Positions 34,742-47,995 of a stretch of 64,000 nt of DNA are shown here, in pieces (within the stretch, counting starts at the first letter, position 1; every line of letters begins with the position of its first letter). The position numbers and the translations under genes were made by a program. The notes below the pieces were generated by a model that saw only the letters and a list, made by a program, of their open reading frames with translations, searched no databases and was not told the origin of the DNA. The DNA is taken from assembly GCA_036872755.1 (NCBI GenBank), contig JAVHNS010000006.1, positions 310,001-374,000 of the forward strand. Direction: 5' to 3'. The stretch comes from Orbilia blumenaviensis (taxonomy: Eukaryota > Ascomycota > Orbiliomycetes > Orbiliales > Orbiliaceae).

Positions 34742-36566
34742 ATGGCCACAGTTGCCTCCACCAGCCACATCGGCGGCGGCCTCGCCTCGGAAACCCAAGC
34801 CTCCAAACCCCTCGAAATAACCTCAGAGGCATTCACCCAAGAACTGATCCAAATCCACAAACTTGTGGGCTCCCATCTACCCTACCAAGAATGGGAAGCG
34901 CAGTTCCGATCAGCGGCGAATAATGTCATCCTCCCACCTCCAGCGAGAGATTCGGATCTTAGCTTCCCGTTAAATAATTATTTTATCAGTTCAAGTCACA
35001 ATACGTATTTGGTGGATCATCAGTTGTATGGAAAGGCGACGGTGCAGGGGTATGTGAATGTGCTGGAGAGAGGGTGTAGATGTGTGGAGATTGATTGCTG
35101 GGATGGGGATGACGGTGAGCCGAAGGTCTGTTCCCGCCCTTTATTATCGCGTACTTGTCTTGGGGTCATAACATCTTGATCGTGTGCTAAAAATTACATG
35201 CGTAAATGGATATATAGGTCGATCACGGCTGGACACTGACGGAAGCGATCACGTTCAAGTCCGTCTGTGAGGCCATTGGAAAACATGCCTTCACTCACTC
35301 GGACCTCCCGCTGATGGTCAGCCTGGAGTGTCACACCAGCCTCGAACAGCAAGAGAAGATGGTGGCGATCATGAAGTCCACTTGGGGAGACATGCTCCTC
35401 GAATCTGAATTAACCGACTGGAATGTCGTCGAGAAAAAGCTTCCCCCGCCAGGGTTGCTCAAGAGGAAGATCCTCGTCAAGGTTAGTCCTTCCATAAAAT
35501 AGCATTTTATGCCTACCCAGCGCGTACCTCTCCCCCCATCGATGAGATAAGGGTTATGATATGCTTAAATTTATACCTCTCCAACGCCAACTTTGGGATC
35601 AATATTATGTGCTCAAAGACAATCTTCAAACAGGTCAAATATCTCCCACCAGACGCCCAGCCCGGTGGACCAGTCCAAGATCTCACCACTCAAACCACAA
35701 ACCTCTCCATTGAGGAAGAGGATGAATCAGAAGGCGACCCAGACGTCAAGAAGAAAACCCCCAAAGTGAAAATATGCCGCGCACTTTCCTCGCTAGGTGT
35801 ATATTCCTCAGCCATGACATTCCCAAATACCTTCGACCATCCTTCAGCCGTTCGCCCGAACCACATCTTCAGCTTTTCGGAAAAGAAGTTTAACAAACTC
35901 CATGAAGAGCAAGCGGATGCACTGTTCACTCACAATCGACGCTACCTTGCCCGAATTTACCCACATGGCCTTCGAATCTCCTCGTCTAACCTCAACCCTC
36001 AGGAATTCTGGCGCAGGGGCGCTCAGCTCGTGGCCTTGAACTGGCAAAAGGTCGATAAGGGTATCACCTTCAACGAGGCCATGTTCGCTGGTACAGGTGG
36101 ATACGTGCTAAAGCCCGACTCTCACCTTGCAAACCTCAAAGTCCCACGAGCAATTGAAGATCTCAAGAAGGACGTTCGGCTAAAGATCACCGTATTAGCC
36201 GGACAATCCATTCCCTTGCCAAAGGGCGATACAGACCCCAAGGGATTTCAACCATACGTCAAAGTCGTCATCCACCTCTCACAAACCGTCAAACAAAAGC
36301 ATAAGATCAAGCACGGAAAGGGCGTTAATGTCCGCTGGGAAAAGAAGAACGTGTTGGACTTCCATGTCCCCAGCGTTGTGCCTTCGCTTTCTTTCGCGCG
36401 GTTTAAGGTGTATGATGACGAGTTTGGCAAGGATGAAAAGAGCGCATGGGCCTGTGTTAGGCTAGATAGATTGAAGACGGGATATGGCTACCTAAGGTTG
36501 TTTGATATGAAGGGCAGGGAGACAAATGGTGTCTTGCTGCTTCATATCGAGAAGACCGAGGCGTAA
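34742..36566 (+). CDS. phosphoinositide-specific phospholipase C
   Basis: Hydrolyses phosphatidylinositol 4,5-bisphosphate to inositol trisphosphate and diacylglycerol at the membrane. Three exons, 34742-35125, 35218-35481 and 35634-36566, all phase 0, give 526 aa. The first donor is a weak GTCTGT and the second is GTTAGT. The X domain spans about residues 73-215 and has both catalytic histidines (SSSHNTY His86, DHGWTLT His131) and the calcium ligands Asn87, Glu117 and Asp119 (VEIDCWDG) and Glu165 (SLECH). An acidic linker ([11 protein letters not shown], about 243-253) leads into the Y domain at about 261-378 ([20 protein letters not shown]). A C2 domain follows at about 397-525. No PH domain; the first 70 residues may hold a reduced EF-hand-like helix pair. 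The short form is usual in fungi. All key residues are present, so it is probably active. Confidence 0.95.
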
Positions 36567-39500
36567 GCGAGTGCGAGCGGGAGGAAGTGCCTAGCTACGG
36601 GAGCTTACGCACTTGTCTTACATAACCGATTCAACATCTTGCGAGAGTATTTAGTTTATCTTTTTTTTATTTCATTTCTAGCTCGTGAGGGATATAGAGA
36701 AGGGAGAGAAGGAAATATCCGAGAGTACAGCCTAAAGCATACGTTATTCTGAATAGCATTTGGCTTTTCCCCCCTTGAGCAGCATAGCAATGACACATGT
36801 ACTACATGTACTACATGTACCTACATGGCACCAATCCCAAATCATATCTCACGTGCATTTGACTTACGTCTACAACGTAAATTCGCGCCATATACGTCTC
36901 CATTAAAGTTTTTTTTTAACAAAACGCAGGATTATAAACACAAAAAACCGCCCAACGAGGCGGCCCCTCGCATGCCGACATGTCTTATCTTCTACATACG
37001 CCTATATACACGTATGATGATCCAACGGATTCCAATTAACGGGCCCGAGGATACCCGTCTGCCTAACGGTAGCTAGTTTGGAAGCCTACGTACATGCCCT
37101 ACTCTACCTCTTCGTCCCAACGAAGAATCGGAACATGTCACAAGGCATCTATCACCCACGAATCCCAAGCCATCCATCCTTCAAGAGTGGGTCTGGACGT
37201 TAAGAGCCGCATTTTGGCTACCACTGGGAAGGTATAACCGAGATCCTGCTGGTTGTTTTTCCTGCCGCACAAACAGATCGCACATGTATATCCCTGTCAG
37301 TTTTGAGAGGAAGCTGCACAGCCCCCCCACTATTAGAGCTTCCCGGGTGATATGATGGGGGCACTGTTGGTTCTATCTTTGGTCCCGAGAGGATCTCGAT
37401 TCCTTGGATCAAGAACCAACAGCGACTGATTTACATGCAGTCAAGCACCCAAGCAGCTATAGCTACAAGCTGCATCCATTGGGGCTCCTCTCGGAACCCG
37501 GCCTCGGTTTTGCTCTGTTATTGCGAAATTAATGCCTGAGCTCACCCCCCATACTCTTCCCCGTATGAGCCGCAAATTTCAATTAGGTGATATCAACGTA
37601 GTAGCCGAGCTTTTTAGCTCTGTTGTCTCTTTTTTATGGCTTAAGCTGAATATCTGCCTGTCTGAAGAAGGATATATATCATCCCAATCGGCAGCAAAAC
37701 GCCGAATTCAATCATTGATCCCGGTATCTCCTCCTTTTTCCCTTTTCTTTTCTTTTCTTTTGTTCCCTTGTCTCGTTCTTCTCGCTCTCGCGGAGGAGGA
37801 AAAACGCTCTTTTGATCCTTCGAATACTTAATTATAAAAAGGAAAAATTGCTATAGCTAAGCAATATAAGCTAAGCTAGGCTAAGGGAAGACACAGGGAG
37901 AGAAAAGAAAATAAAAAACTCGGGGCCTTTGGGTATCTGGGACGAGTATCATCCAATGTCTTATTCTGGGTTCCGTCTGCATTGCTACCCTTCTCGGTAA
38001 ACAAATCTTCCTAACCAGCACATCAGGCATCATCATACAAGCGTATCATATAGTATCCCCTATTTCATTTCTTTTTTCCCCTCTTTTTCCGGGTTAATAA
38101 TGACGACGACGATGATTTTATGACTATGACTATGACGACGATGGTGGTGGTGATTGTGACCCGAGAGTGTTTCGCGGAGGTTATCTTGCGTTTTTCGCGG
38201 TCAACTGCTCGGTTCCACACCCTGACAAATTTGATTTTCACCAAGGGAGCCTGTTATGCTGCTGCCAAGAAGAGATACCAGTGCAGGTTCATTTTCTAGT
38301 GATAGTTCAATTAACTCGAGATTTCATGTGGAAGTAACTATAGCGGGGAGGAAAGCCTGAAGGAAGCCATTGTGGGGCCTTTCTTTTCAAGGAGCGAGCT
38401 AAGCTAGTAGCTAAGCTAAGGTCCGCAGCACAAGCAAAACGCCCAGAAAGGCGTTTCGCTCTATCAAGGCCTAAAAAGGACACCAATGTCATTGCCCTTC
38501 GGCCCTGGACTAGGCGATAGGTTATAGGCCAGTATGCATCAAGCATCATCCCTTCTCTTCGTGCACGCTTCCCGACAAAGGAGAAAAAGAAATCCCGGCC
38601 AGCTGGCTAAAGCTGGTCCGAGCTAGTAATTAAGCAGCTAACATAGACGTCATGCGGGTTGTTGCCACCAACAGGCAATCAGTGTCGCCAACCTCGTAAT
38701 CTCATTCGATTTCGATTTACGATTCAGGGCTCGTAATATGAATCGTAATAATGTCAATACAAAAAGACACAGGAATAAAATGGATTTGTTATATAACTTA
38801 TTGTTTTTTTTTGGTTCCATTTCAAAAGAAAATTAAAGAGGAAGGAGGTCGCCAATTAGGATCAGAGATTGCCGAAATATTGATGCTTGTGGAGAAGCTA
38901 TCCCGCAGCGGATGCCCTTGACCGCACGGCTAATGCATACCGAGCTGGCGCTGCTTGTACCACACACTACGATATAATACATGGATTGGCGATAATCTGG
39001 CTGGTTTGGCCGACCTTGCAAATGATCGTGAATGGCTGGGCTCTGTTGTGTAATGTGATGTATGTGCGCACATGTAGGTATGTAGCTTCTAGACAAGAGC
39101 CCAAAAGCGCAAAAGAAGGGCTTATTTATTCGGGAAAGTCACAAAAAATATGACCAAAAGATTGATTTTACTGACCTTGTGCCTGTTGTGCCCCACAATG
39201 CTTACCTGTATATGTCTGGATGTCTAGACATCTTAGTATCGACCTCTGTGTGGTTGAGTTTCTAGGTGTAGCTAATGCAGATTCGACGTGCATAACCCCG
39301 AAACGCGATGGGTTCCGACAAAAACGAGTGATATCCGTGCAAATGCTTGCAGCATTTTTGTTAATTCTTCCATCTTATTTTCTTTTGTTTCCTTTTCTGC
39401 AGGCGCCAGGTGACTAATACCGTATTGAACTCACCATCACTTTCACCACCATATTGCTGCAAATCGGTGGTTTGTTAATTAATCGCAGGGTTGTGGTTGC

Positions 39501-41467
39501 GGTGGTACATTCGCTACTTATCGCTGTATGCGCTGCCTGCAGACAACGTTTCCCTTGTTATTTTGGTTCTTGAATTTTGATTTGATCTTGATAAGTGGAT
39601 CAGCGAAAGCTGAATGGACCCATGAAGACTTTGTTTTCAGCTGGTGGAGGGGGGAAATGCCTTAGGTCCCTGCTTCTATAGTATAGATCGATATTTTGTG
39701 TAGCATTGCACATTCAGATGCCTGCATGCCCACCTTCCAAGTAAGTGTGTTTTATCTGTTGTTTCTTGCAGCAGGTGCCTTTGAGTCAAATCAGCTCCAG
39801 GTTAGCAAATACCTTAATCGTGATCGTATCCGATCAATTGAATTGCAAATGAAAACACCATTTTTGTTGACTTGACGTTGATAGCCTGGCCCTAAACGAG
39901 GGGTAAACGGATTCCGGAAAGGGTGTGCACGGAGATAGTCAAAGCTGCTGGTGGGCGCTGCTGGTTTAGCGCTTCGCAATTCTTGTTTGTCATGTTTTTT
40001 TTTTTGGACCCCATTCTAGAGCTTGCAAAACTTCAGGCATGATTTAACAGAGAGATTTTCAACTTTTTCCGCTCTGTCGTTTCAAGGGGAGTGCGAAAGA
40101 ACTGAAGCTATGATTCTGCTACTCGGAATACTTTGAAGAAGTCGGAGGGATGGTAGTAGGCAGGCGCCATTCTCTTGTGGGGGCTGGAGGCGCCCAGGAA
40201 ACTGGCGTTCTCTCTTTTTTTTATTATTTGTTTTTCATATTTCGGATTTTGTGATGGGCCATGAGGCCACCAGTTCCGCCATCGAGAATAATCTATACTC
40301 GCGGCATGATTCCCTGAATCAGCCCCGGAAATGCATGATCCCTCTTCTCCGTTGCCCTTTTTCGTGGGCTTCCCTTGTAAAAAAAACTGGAAGGGCGGGT
40401 GAGGAGAGACATGTCTCAGAATCAAGAGATTCTTGTCTTTCTTCCTTCTATCTTATGTCTTGTGTCCCTTCAAGCCCATGGCTCTTATGGCTTGGGCTGG
40501 GTAGCTATATTCGATGGCAAGTAAGTAACCAAAGCGACAAGGAAAGCACGAGGGAAAAGGTAGAGATTCGCCCCATTCATAGGTATTCTGCAGGTCAAAG
40601 GGAGAAAAACGCCCCGCGACCAAAATTTGGTTGCTTGGGTGGCAAAATACTAGAGCTGAAAGAGGTTGCACACGGTGGTGCAGAAAAAAAGCCATGAGGA
40701 GGGGCGGAAATGCAAACAGGCGAACGAGAGACGAAGGGAAAGGTAGGGTGTTGGGCTATGAGCCGCAGAGCCGCAACGTCGGGCACCTGGGACCACCAAA
40801 TCCTGTTCAGATGATATGATGAAAATTTTGAGAGGCAGGTGCGCAAGTAAAGAGTGCGGTTATGATGGCACCATGATCGTAAAGAGGAAAAAAAAGAAGA
40901 CAACTGCGGGCGAGGCAGAGATAGAGGGAGCTGAGGATTTAGTCAAGGACGGCGAAGAGGCAAATGTATGTGTGCATGCTCGTATGACTTCAACTTCAAA
41001 TCATTTCATTTCCACATGGCTAGATACAAGAGAGAAGTTTTGTACTTGCTGCAGTTCTTCGTGCGAAAGAGAAAAATGAGAATGCCCAAGCGCCCAAAAA
41101 TCCTAAAGAAATGTCCAGTTTCTGTGTCCCCTCTGAGAAAAGCAGTCGCTTGCAATAAATCAAAAATCCTAGCCATCCATCCATATACCCATATAGTTTT
41201 AACAAAACAAAAAAATATTGTAAAAAATAATATGCCCAAATTTATATCCCAGCGCAATGCCAATATTGCAATGAAAGAGGCCTTCCAGCTCACAAAAAAA
41301 AACAGTCGTAGCAGCAGTAGGGGGAATATAGGTAGCCAAACAATAAAGCAGAAGGTGCTATGTACGCAAAAATATACAAATACTTGATTATTAGTTAAAC
41401 GGGGTGATAAAAGGATATCAGTAATTGTTAAGCAAAAGAAAAGAAGAAAATAGCAGAAGAAAGCCAT
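36567..41467. other. long convergent intergenic region
   Basis: About 4.9 kb between PI-PLC (+) and the zinc-finger gene (-), with no supportable gene. It contains a 9-bp tandem repeat at 36795, a C/T-rich tract near 37728-37760, a GAC/GAT/GGT trinucleotide stretch at 38097-38160, and a poly-T run near 39994. Frames of 80-150 codons occur on both strands but are low-complexity or shadow each other. Confidence 0.45.
36795..36828. repeat. ACATGTACT tandem repeat
   Basis: Three tandem copies of a 9-10 bp unit, the last with one extra C, plus a partial fourth. Each unit contains the palindrome ACATGT. It is about 230 bp after the PI-PLC stop. Confidence 0.85.
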
Positions 41468-43121
41468 CTAGTAACCATCTGCTTGTTCCTGTTTAATTTG
41501 TCTTGCGCTCGAAGAATCGCTCGACGAGGAATAGGAGGGCTTCCTGTTGCTCCTGCCTGGAGAGCTTTCAGAACTGTCGACATCCATGGAGCTAGTCCTG
41601 TTCTTAAAAAGTTTATTTTGCTTCATCCATTCAATGAGATCCGTGTCATCTCTATAACCATTAGAGTTTCTCACGGCCTCGTCATTTTGTTGGTAGTGAA
41701 GACAAACGTGGTCAATGAGTTCTGTCCATGTCTTATCTCCATCTTCAAAGATACGGGAGCAGAAGCCACATGTCATTCGCTGGGGTGGGGATCGTAGTCT
41801 CTCGCAGCGCCGTTTAGTCTCTTTCATTTCGTCCTTCCATGCGATGAGTTCCGGATCGTTCGGGCTGCGATCCTGCATGTTTGGAAAGGAATGCATGCGT
41901 TCAAGGTGCTTCATGAAAAGGTCCCCGCGATTGAAGACGGTTTTTGCTTTATTCTTCTCCGCACAGTCGTTGTGGTCGCAGATATAGCTGTACAAGAACA
42001 AATGTTGGGTTGCGATATGCCGCTTCCACTCGTTTCGGGCGCCGAAACGTTGATTACAACCAGCGAAGCCGAAAATACAGAGATATGGCTTTGTGTGCTG
42101 GGTTTCAATGTGTTTCCTATTTCTATCTTATTAGCAAGGGTTTCTAGCGAGTATACAACAAAATATTTAGAGTAGCATACTTAAGCTCAGACCTGTTCTT
42201 GAAGTGAATGTTCTCGACCTTGCAGGCTTCCTCTTCGCAGTAGTGGAATGGGATCTTTTTCTTATAGGTCTTTGGTCTGTTGCTTTGTTTGGCGGGCTGG
42301 TCGCTGCCGCTAGATGAACTCCTCCGTCTTTCGATTCTCCTTCGAGAGTTCGGTGATAGCGGTGTCCTTGAAGTAACCCTAGAAGTCCGGGTGCCACTAT
42401 TGGAAGCCCTTGAAGAGCCCTGGGAGTGAGTTCGCCCATCGTCGCGCGACTGTGATCGAGTGACCGGGACCTTGTTGATCCATCTATTGCTGTTGTGAAA
42501 GGCTGGTAAAGATTGTTGATAGTATTGAGTGCCAGTCATAACATCTGGTGGGTATGAATCTTGATCATAGTCGGCATCGTCGATGCCGCTCGAGAAATTA
42601 AACTCGAATTTAATGGCAGGCTCGTATTGATCGGGGTCTTGAAAGTTGATAGTGAGATGTGGGTCAATGACTTCGGAAGACTTGTATGCGTATGTAGATT
42701 CGCATGGTGATACAGCGGCGTCTAGGTAGGCTATAGAGTTGGATCTGTAACTGGACAAGACGGGGCTGCCTTGGGGCCAGGCCGTTGGGATGCCATTTCT
42801 GGGTGCACTGCTGTCCGTAGACGAGCTCCCTTGGTCGTCATCCCGAATGGAAGAGTGCCATGATCCTGCTTCGTCGAGTGTACTGAATGTAAGACCTGGC
42901 ATTGCAGCGGCATTCAGGCCCTGGTAAGCACGGACTGATTCCGGCATGAGCCCCATTGGTAGGGCGTTCTCTCCAGAGTTAAACCGCTCAATTGGATGCT
43001 GTGATGAGGGCTGAAGTGGTAGAGACAGCTTATGTTCACCGATATCAATGGTCCGTGTCCGAGAATGGGTATTAAATTGTGAGTAACCCTGCTGCCAGAA
43101 GGGGGATGCGCAGGCTTCCAT
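41468..43121 (-). CDS. C2H2 zinc-finger transcription factor
   Basis: Predicted nuclear DNA-binding regulator of 529 aa. Exons 43121-42181 and 42116-41468 are split by a 64-bp intron (GTATGC donor, AAATAG end) that interrupts the first finger. Four finger-like units follow in order: Cys295/Cys300/His316/His321, Cys327/Cys334/His347/His352, Cys360/Cys365/His384/His389, and a more distant Cys430/Cys433/His450/His454. Without the splice the first two fingers cannot form, which strongly supports the intron. Residues 1-225 are polar and Ser/Pro/Gln-rich, as in activation regions. Residues 235-292 are Ser/Arg-rich with basic runs (RRRIERRRSSS, KTYKKK) suited to nuclear import. The C-terminus ends in a Ser-rich tail with a possible SUMO site (IKQE). 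Target genes unknown. The pattern is common among uncharacterised fungal C2H2 regulators. Confidence 0.88.
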
Positions 43122-43537
43122 TTTAACTATATGAATGAGCTAAGATATGTGAACTGTTGATAACCAAACAAAATTTTTATTAGCACCCGATCTCTAACAT
43201 TGGAAGGGTATGCTCAAAACAGCGACATGAGATCTTTTATGAACAATCCCAATTGAACTATTCGTATTTGAAAGCAGATATCTTAAAAAGGCCACAAACG
43301 CTTGTGTAGGTACATACCTGGAGGGATGTTTATTTCTGTTTGCCAAACGAAAGTGAAATGGCAGACGGGTCGGCTCAGAAGCGAAGTCTGAGATAGTAAA
43401 AAAACCCGTAGTCAATGCAGTGTTTGCATGTACAGGGTTCAATTATCTTTTTGGATATAAAACGAGGATGAGATATGTGGCCCAGTAGGTACCTAGTAAA
43501 GCTTGGGTAGTTGTTAAAAAAAGAGAAGGCTGGCTGA

Positions 43538-44209
43538 TTGCTTAAGATACTTGACAAAACGGAAAAAAGGATGAAGGTCAGAAGGGGAGGTCTTATACAC
43601 ATTTCCCTACATGCTAGTCTTCGGTCAGTACCAGCTTATATGTCTGGGGTGGGAGGTTCAATCATCATGTTCAATTCCGGACCCACCTTTTTCTTCAATA
43701 TGCTCAAGTGTGGTATGCCTTTTGACGCCCCACGGCGACTGGATGATAATCGGTCAAGCCAAGGCGCAGGGCCTGCGTTCTCTCTTTTTCGACGGAGCCC
43801 GTGGAGGGGGTACAGTACTCTTCCTGCAGATGCTATGCATGGAAACAGTGCAAGTTGGTTCGACAGTTGGGCGTCATTGGTCGTCGCCTTCCAGAGGCAG
43901 GAGACCTGCTGGTACATCCATACCATACCTAGGACACGGGAAGGGCAGGAGCCCAGGCACAGGTTTGCGGTTAAACTCGTCCCTAAATCACTGGACTATA
44001 GTACCAGTCGGACCCGTAGCAGATGGAAGAAAAATCGTTCTACGTCGCAAGTGCGACAAGCCGCTAGCTTCAGATGCTTGAAAGTGACTTTCGAACGGAG
44101 CCGACTAAACCCAAATAGCGATCTTCGCGGAGGCTGCGACACGCCCGTATCCGCACCTCAAAAAGTAGTTTGTGCGACACAACAACCCCATGGACCAACA
44201 GCAGCCTGA
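43538..44209 (+). other. 223-codon open frame of doubtful coding status
   Basis: An ATG-initiated frame of 223 codons, overlapped by a 156-codon frame (43611-44081) in another phase and a 96-codon frame on the opposite strand. The translated composition is rich in Arg, Ser and Trp with no domain, and no splice sites extend it. It lies head to head with the zinc-finger gene 417 bp away. More likely GC-rich leader or promoter DNA than a gene. Confidence 0.2.
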
Positions 44210-45257
44210 AAGAAGCGAGTCGGGTGCTGGCTCTCGTAGCGTCGCTAAGAAAAAGACGAATCCACTTTGCACACTCTCCTGATAACTTTAGTAAGCTTTT
44301 TTAGTAACTCTCGAAACAGGATTTCAACGAGTGCACCCGGGGAGACATAGCCTCTTGGCTTGGCTACCATATCATGGAAGAAGCCGTTCCCATTAATACC
44401 AAGTTGGCCCGTTCAGAATTATCTGTGTCTTGGGAGGGGCAGGGATTCGGGGCTCGTTGTGCAACCTACCCTCAGGATCCACCAGATGGTTCCCCATGTT
44501 GAGCCTCACAGCAAGCGGTACTCGGCTTTTTTCAGGTTGCAAACCCGGGCTTCATCTACTCAGCTGGCAGGGGGCAGTCTCCGAAATGGTGGAGGCAAAT
44601 ATTTACGACCTAATTCCAGACTCAATGCGGCAGACATTTGATTTCTCTCTTTTTTCCCCTGCCGCCATCTTCCAAGATCGTTGTTTGTGATATGAGGAAC
44701 AAGCAGCTCGGGATATTTTAGGACATCCTGCCTTTTCTGCTTCGTTAGCAGATGGCTCTAGGCTTCGGGGCTAGGATAAGTAGAGAAGACCCACTAATTC
44801 CGCGCTGAGCTACTACGACGCCAATACCGTTCTCTGTCATTTTTCGCGGCAGCATAGGGTTTGCCTTATTCCGCGGGAGGTGGTGCCTGGGGAAAAACGT
44901 CGTAGATCGTAGGCTCTGCTGCACGCTGGACTGTCCTGTCAAATCCAAGGGAAGTCCTGCCGAGCGGTGACAAATTGGTCCTGGGCAGTGAGGACTTCGA
45001 CTTTCCGCTAACGAATGATATCTCAACCAGTAAGAGTGGTTCTTTTGAGCCGCAAGTGTACCAGGGCACGTACCCCGCTTTTGGTCAGATGGCACCTTTC
45101 GGCCAAAGATGCAAACCCAGCAGACAGGCTGCGGGATCCGACCCATGCATAATCTCGAAACGGAATCAGTATCAAAGATTGTTTGCATGTATAATGTAAT
45201 TTTAATATTTTCCGGCCGGTTATATTGGCGCTGATAAGCTAGACGATTGTATGCTTC

Positions 45258-45285
45258 GAGCCTGCGGGAGCTGCAGGCTCTTTTT
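45258..45285 (+). other. perfect 8-bp hairpin followed by T5
   Basis: GAGCCTGC, a 7-nt loop, GCAGGCTC, then TTTTT. It resembles a hairpin-plus-U-tract terminator. In a fungal nuclear genome a T5 run could end a Pol III transcript, but I see no A or B box upstream. The function is unassigned. Confidence 0.5.
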
Positions 45286-47973
45286 GTTCACTCAAAAATG
45301 GGAATTCCTGCTTAGGTGAAGGGGTTAACCAAAAAAGGCACAGCATGGAAGCAGTATGAGATCCAATGGTTCCTTAAGCAAACCCGGTTGCCTATAGTTT
45401 GTGCGGTTGAGTAAATTTTGAAAAAAGTCCAGCGGGGAGTCATGGCGTCAACATGTGTTCATGCAATTACTCCGTCTGCATAGAAAATACCAGCAGGAAG
45501 TAGACGGCAAGATCCATTCGGGTGGGCCTCCTCTCTAAAAATCCCTAAAATTCGAACCGTCATAGCCGATATTATGCAGATGTATGTATATGGACATGCA
45601 GACGGCGGAGTGCTGCTTCGAATTCACCTAATTTCTCGTTCTAGCGCCCCATTCCCATTCCGCAAAATCGAACCTGATGCTTTTTTTAGACACCTCCAAC
45701 TTGCTACAAACCCAACCGCAACCCCAACGCAGATTCGGCCACAAATGCCTGGCCTAGAAGGATGCGGCTCGGTGAACTTGAAGATGACCCTGCTGGCTGG
45801 GAAATAAAAAATAAAAAATTAAAATGAATGACAACAAACCATAACTTGGGGGCAAGATGGTGTAGGACAATTGGATGAAACAGCAAGGTCGATTTACTCT
45901 TACGTACTTCCCAGGAATGCACACGAAGGTGGGACCCGATCCCAGGGTGTGCTCGGGTACCATATAACCGATACAAGCTCTACCATCTACTCGACTTCAC
46001 ATCTATGACGCGGACCAAGCGTGCGCTGATCGTGCATTGGAAATTACCAGCGCGGTTTCACCAGGGTATAAGGTGTATCATTAACCGCAACGATTATTAC
46101 AATGTGGTTTTTTTTTGACTCGTGCGGATTCATGAGCCCATTTTGTTAACTTAACTCCCTGAAGAACATATTAGTTGATATAAACATCGATCCAGGCGAG
46201 CAGAATCAACTATTTCTATTGAGCCTCAGGCTGTCGTTGCAAAGACTAGACATGTTGTACAGGTCGTCACTTTATCTCACACGCCTTTGTAAAATTGCAA
46301 TCTTGCCGAAATTAAATAATATCGACACCCTTAGGGCTATAGATAGCCTATAATTTGTAGACGGCGATGATCTGCGCCTGATATTATTATGGAAAAGACA
46401 TGATTGACCCCACCCTCCCCTAAGGTAAGTCTATTCAGCGACTAAAATTGAACCGACAGAACAGTTACACACATGCACATGTTTACATTCCCAACATGGC
46501 TAAATTGGTTATCTGCATATGCCTGCAATAGCTAGGGCTGCGTCAGTAGCCTATGAGGATAGTAACTTTATTACCCAATGGCTTATATTCTATTTATTGT
46601 GTTTTCAGCACCCAGGTACCTAAGCCACTAAGTTTGTGATACACTAAACATTGTGCCTTGATGTGGTTGGATATGGTGGAACCGGTCCAATAGTGAAACA
46701 ATAAGGCAGGAAACCTTGACGAGCCGCTTGAATCCTTGCCTACAACTGATGGCTTCGGCAGGCCTGCAGGTTAATGAGTGGCCTTAGGTGCGTATTCCTT
46801 TACCCCGGCAGGTACGATATCATATTCTTGGCCATGGCAGTGATATGCAGCCTCGGCACACTTTTTTGATCGTGAAATCACAAGAACAAATACAACAAAG
46901 GCCAGGAATACCAGTAGTGGAATTACAGCATATCAGGTACATGTACACATGACTTTCTAGATCGCCGAAAAGGAATCCTAGCTAGCATCTTACTGAGAGA
47001 AGTACCTGGGCCTGTGAGATAGAGGCAAACTAAGGCATCTCCGTTAGTTTAGCAAGATACCAATCACCGTAGGGAATCTTCGCATAAAGTTGATCAGACC
47101 ACGTCAACCTTGCGAAGGATTTCATTTGAACTGTCCTGGTATGACCAATCGTCTTGATACTCGAGCCCTTCGCGTTACAGTAAGCCACTAGAAGTATCCA
47201 GATAAGTACTAACCCTAATAAGACATGGCGCCATGGCATGTGGAGATCTAGCCGTATCATTATTACTCTAGCCCTCGTTCGTATTCACGCTGATAGAAAA
47301 AAAAAGCCTAACCAATAAGTTCCTTGGATATCATATCACGACTGCATCGCGGCTGACATGGCATGCGCACACAATTGTCGCATCAGTATGCAAATCAAAG
47401 GCACAACCGATATAGCCCTCCTCGATTCGTCAGAGTTTCTGGGAAGCAGGGATCAGTACTGGTTTCTAGCTAAGGTGCCATTAAAACTTTGAATACCGAT
47501 GGTACAGATCCTTTGTAGGTTGCGTAATTGCAACGTTGGTAGTTATAAAACTAAGGAGAAGAGATGCCTTTGTAATGCTCAGGTACGTGAAGCTAGTTGC
47601 ACTGGAAATGCGCTGGCGGCTTCGAAGCTGATACGTATACCTATATATCTACTAGCGTGCACTTCGGTAGTGCATCTAGCTATATGATTCCATGACGTTC
47701 AGGAGTCCACCCACAAAATTATCTCAGCAGCGGCGAGCACTGGCGTTGCTGACGAAAAGGCATCACGTTACATGGGAACCGAAAATCACTATATGCTACT
47801 TTGTTGGGGCAATATTAATTGCGAACTAGAATATTTTTAATAGTCAAATACGTAATACAATATTATGTTATCTCGAGATCTGGGTGATCGATTTAGTCTT
47901 TGATCCTGTGAAGATTGATTGATTCGAACTATAGTATTAACTTTCAATCACGCGACGCGTGCACAGTTGACTT

Positions 47974-47995
47974 TCTATCGATATTTGTCGATAGA
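47974..47995. other. 8-bp inverted repeat
   Basis: TCTATCGA, a 6-nt spacer, TCGATAGA. A perfect hairpin or dyad in AT-rich non-coding DNA; could be a protein-binding dyad or chance. Confidence 0.4.

Noticed and set aside
40251..41467. several frames of 100-150 codons on both strands
   Set aside because: Lys/Phe-rich translations of A- and T-rich tracts, overlapping each other, with no motif.
44745..45188. 147-codon minus frame
   Set aside because: Opposed by open plus frames and without any recognisable feature.
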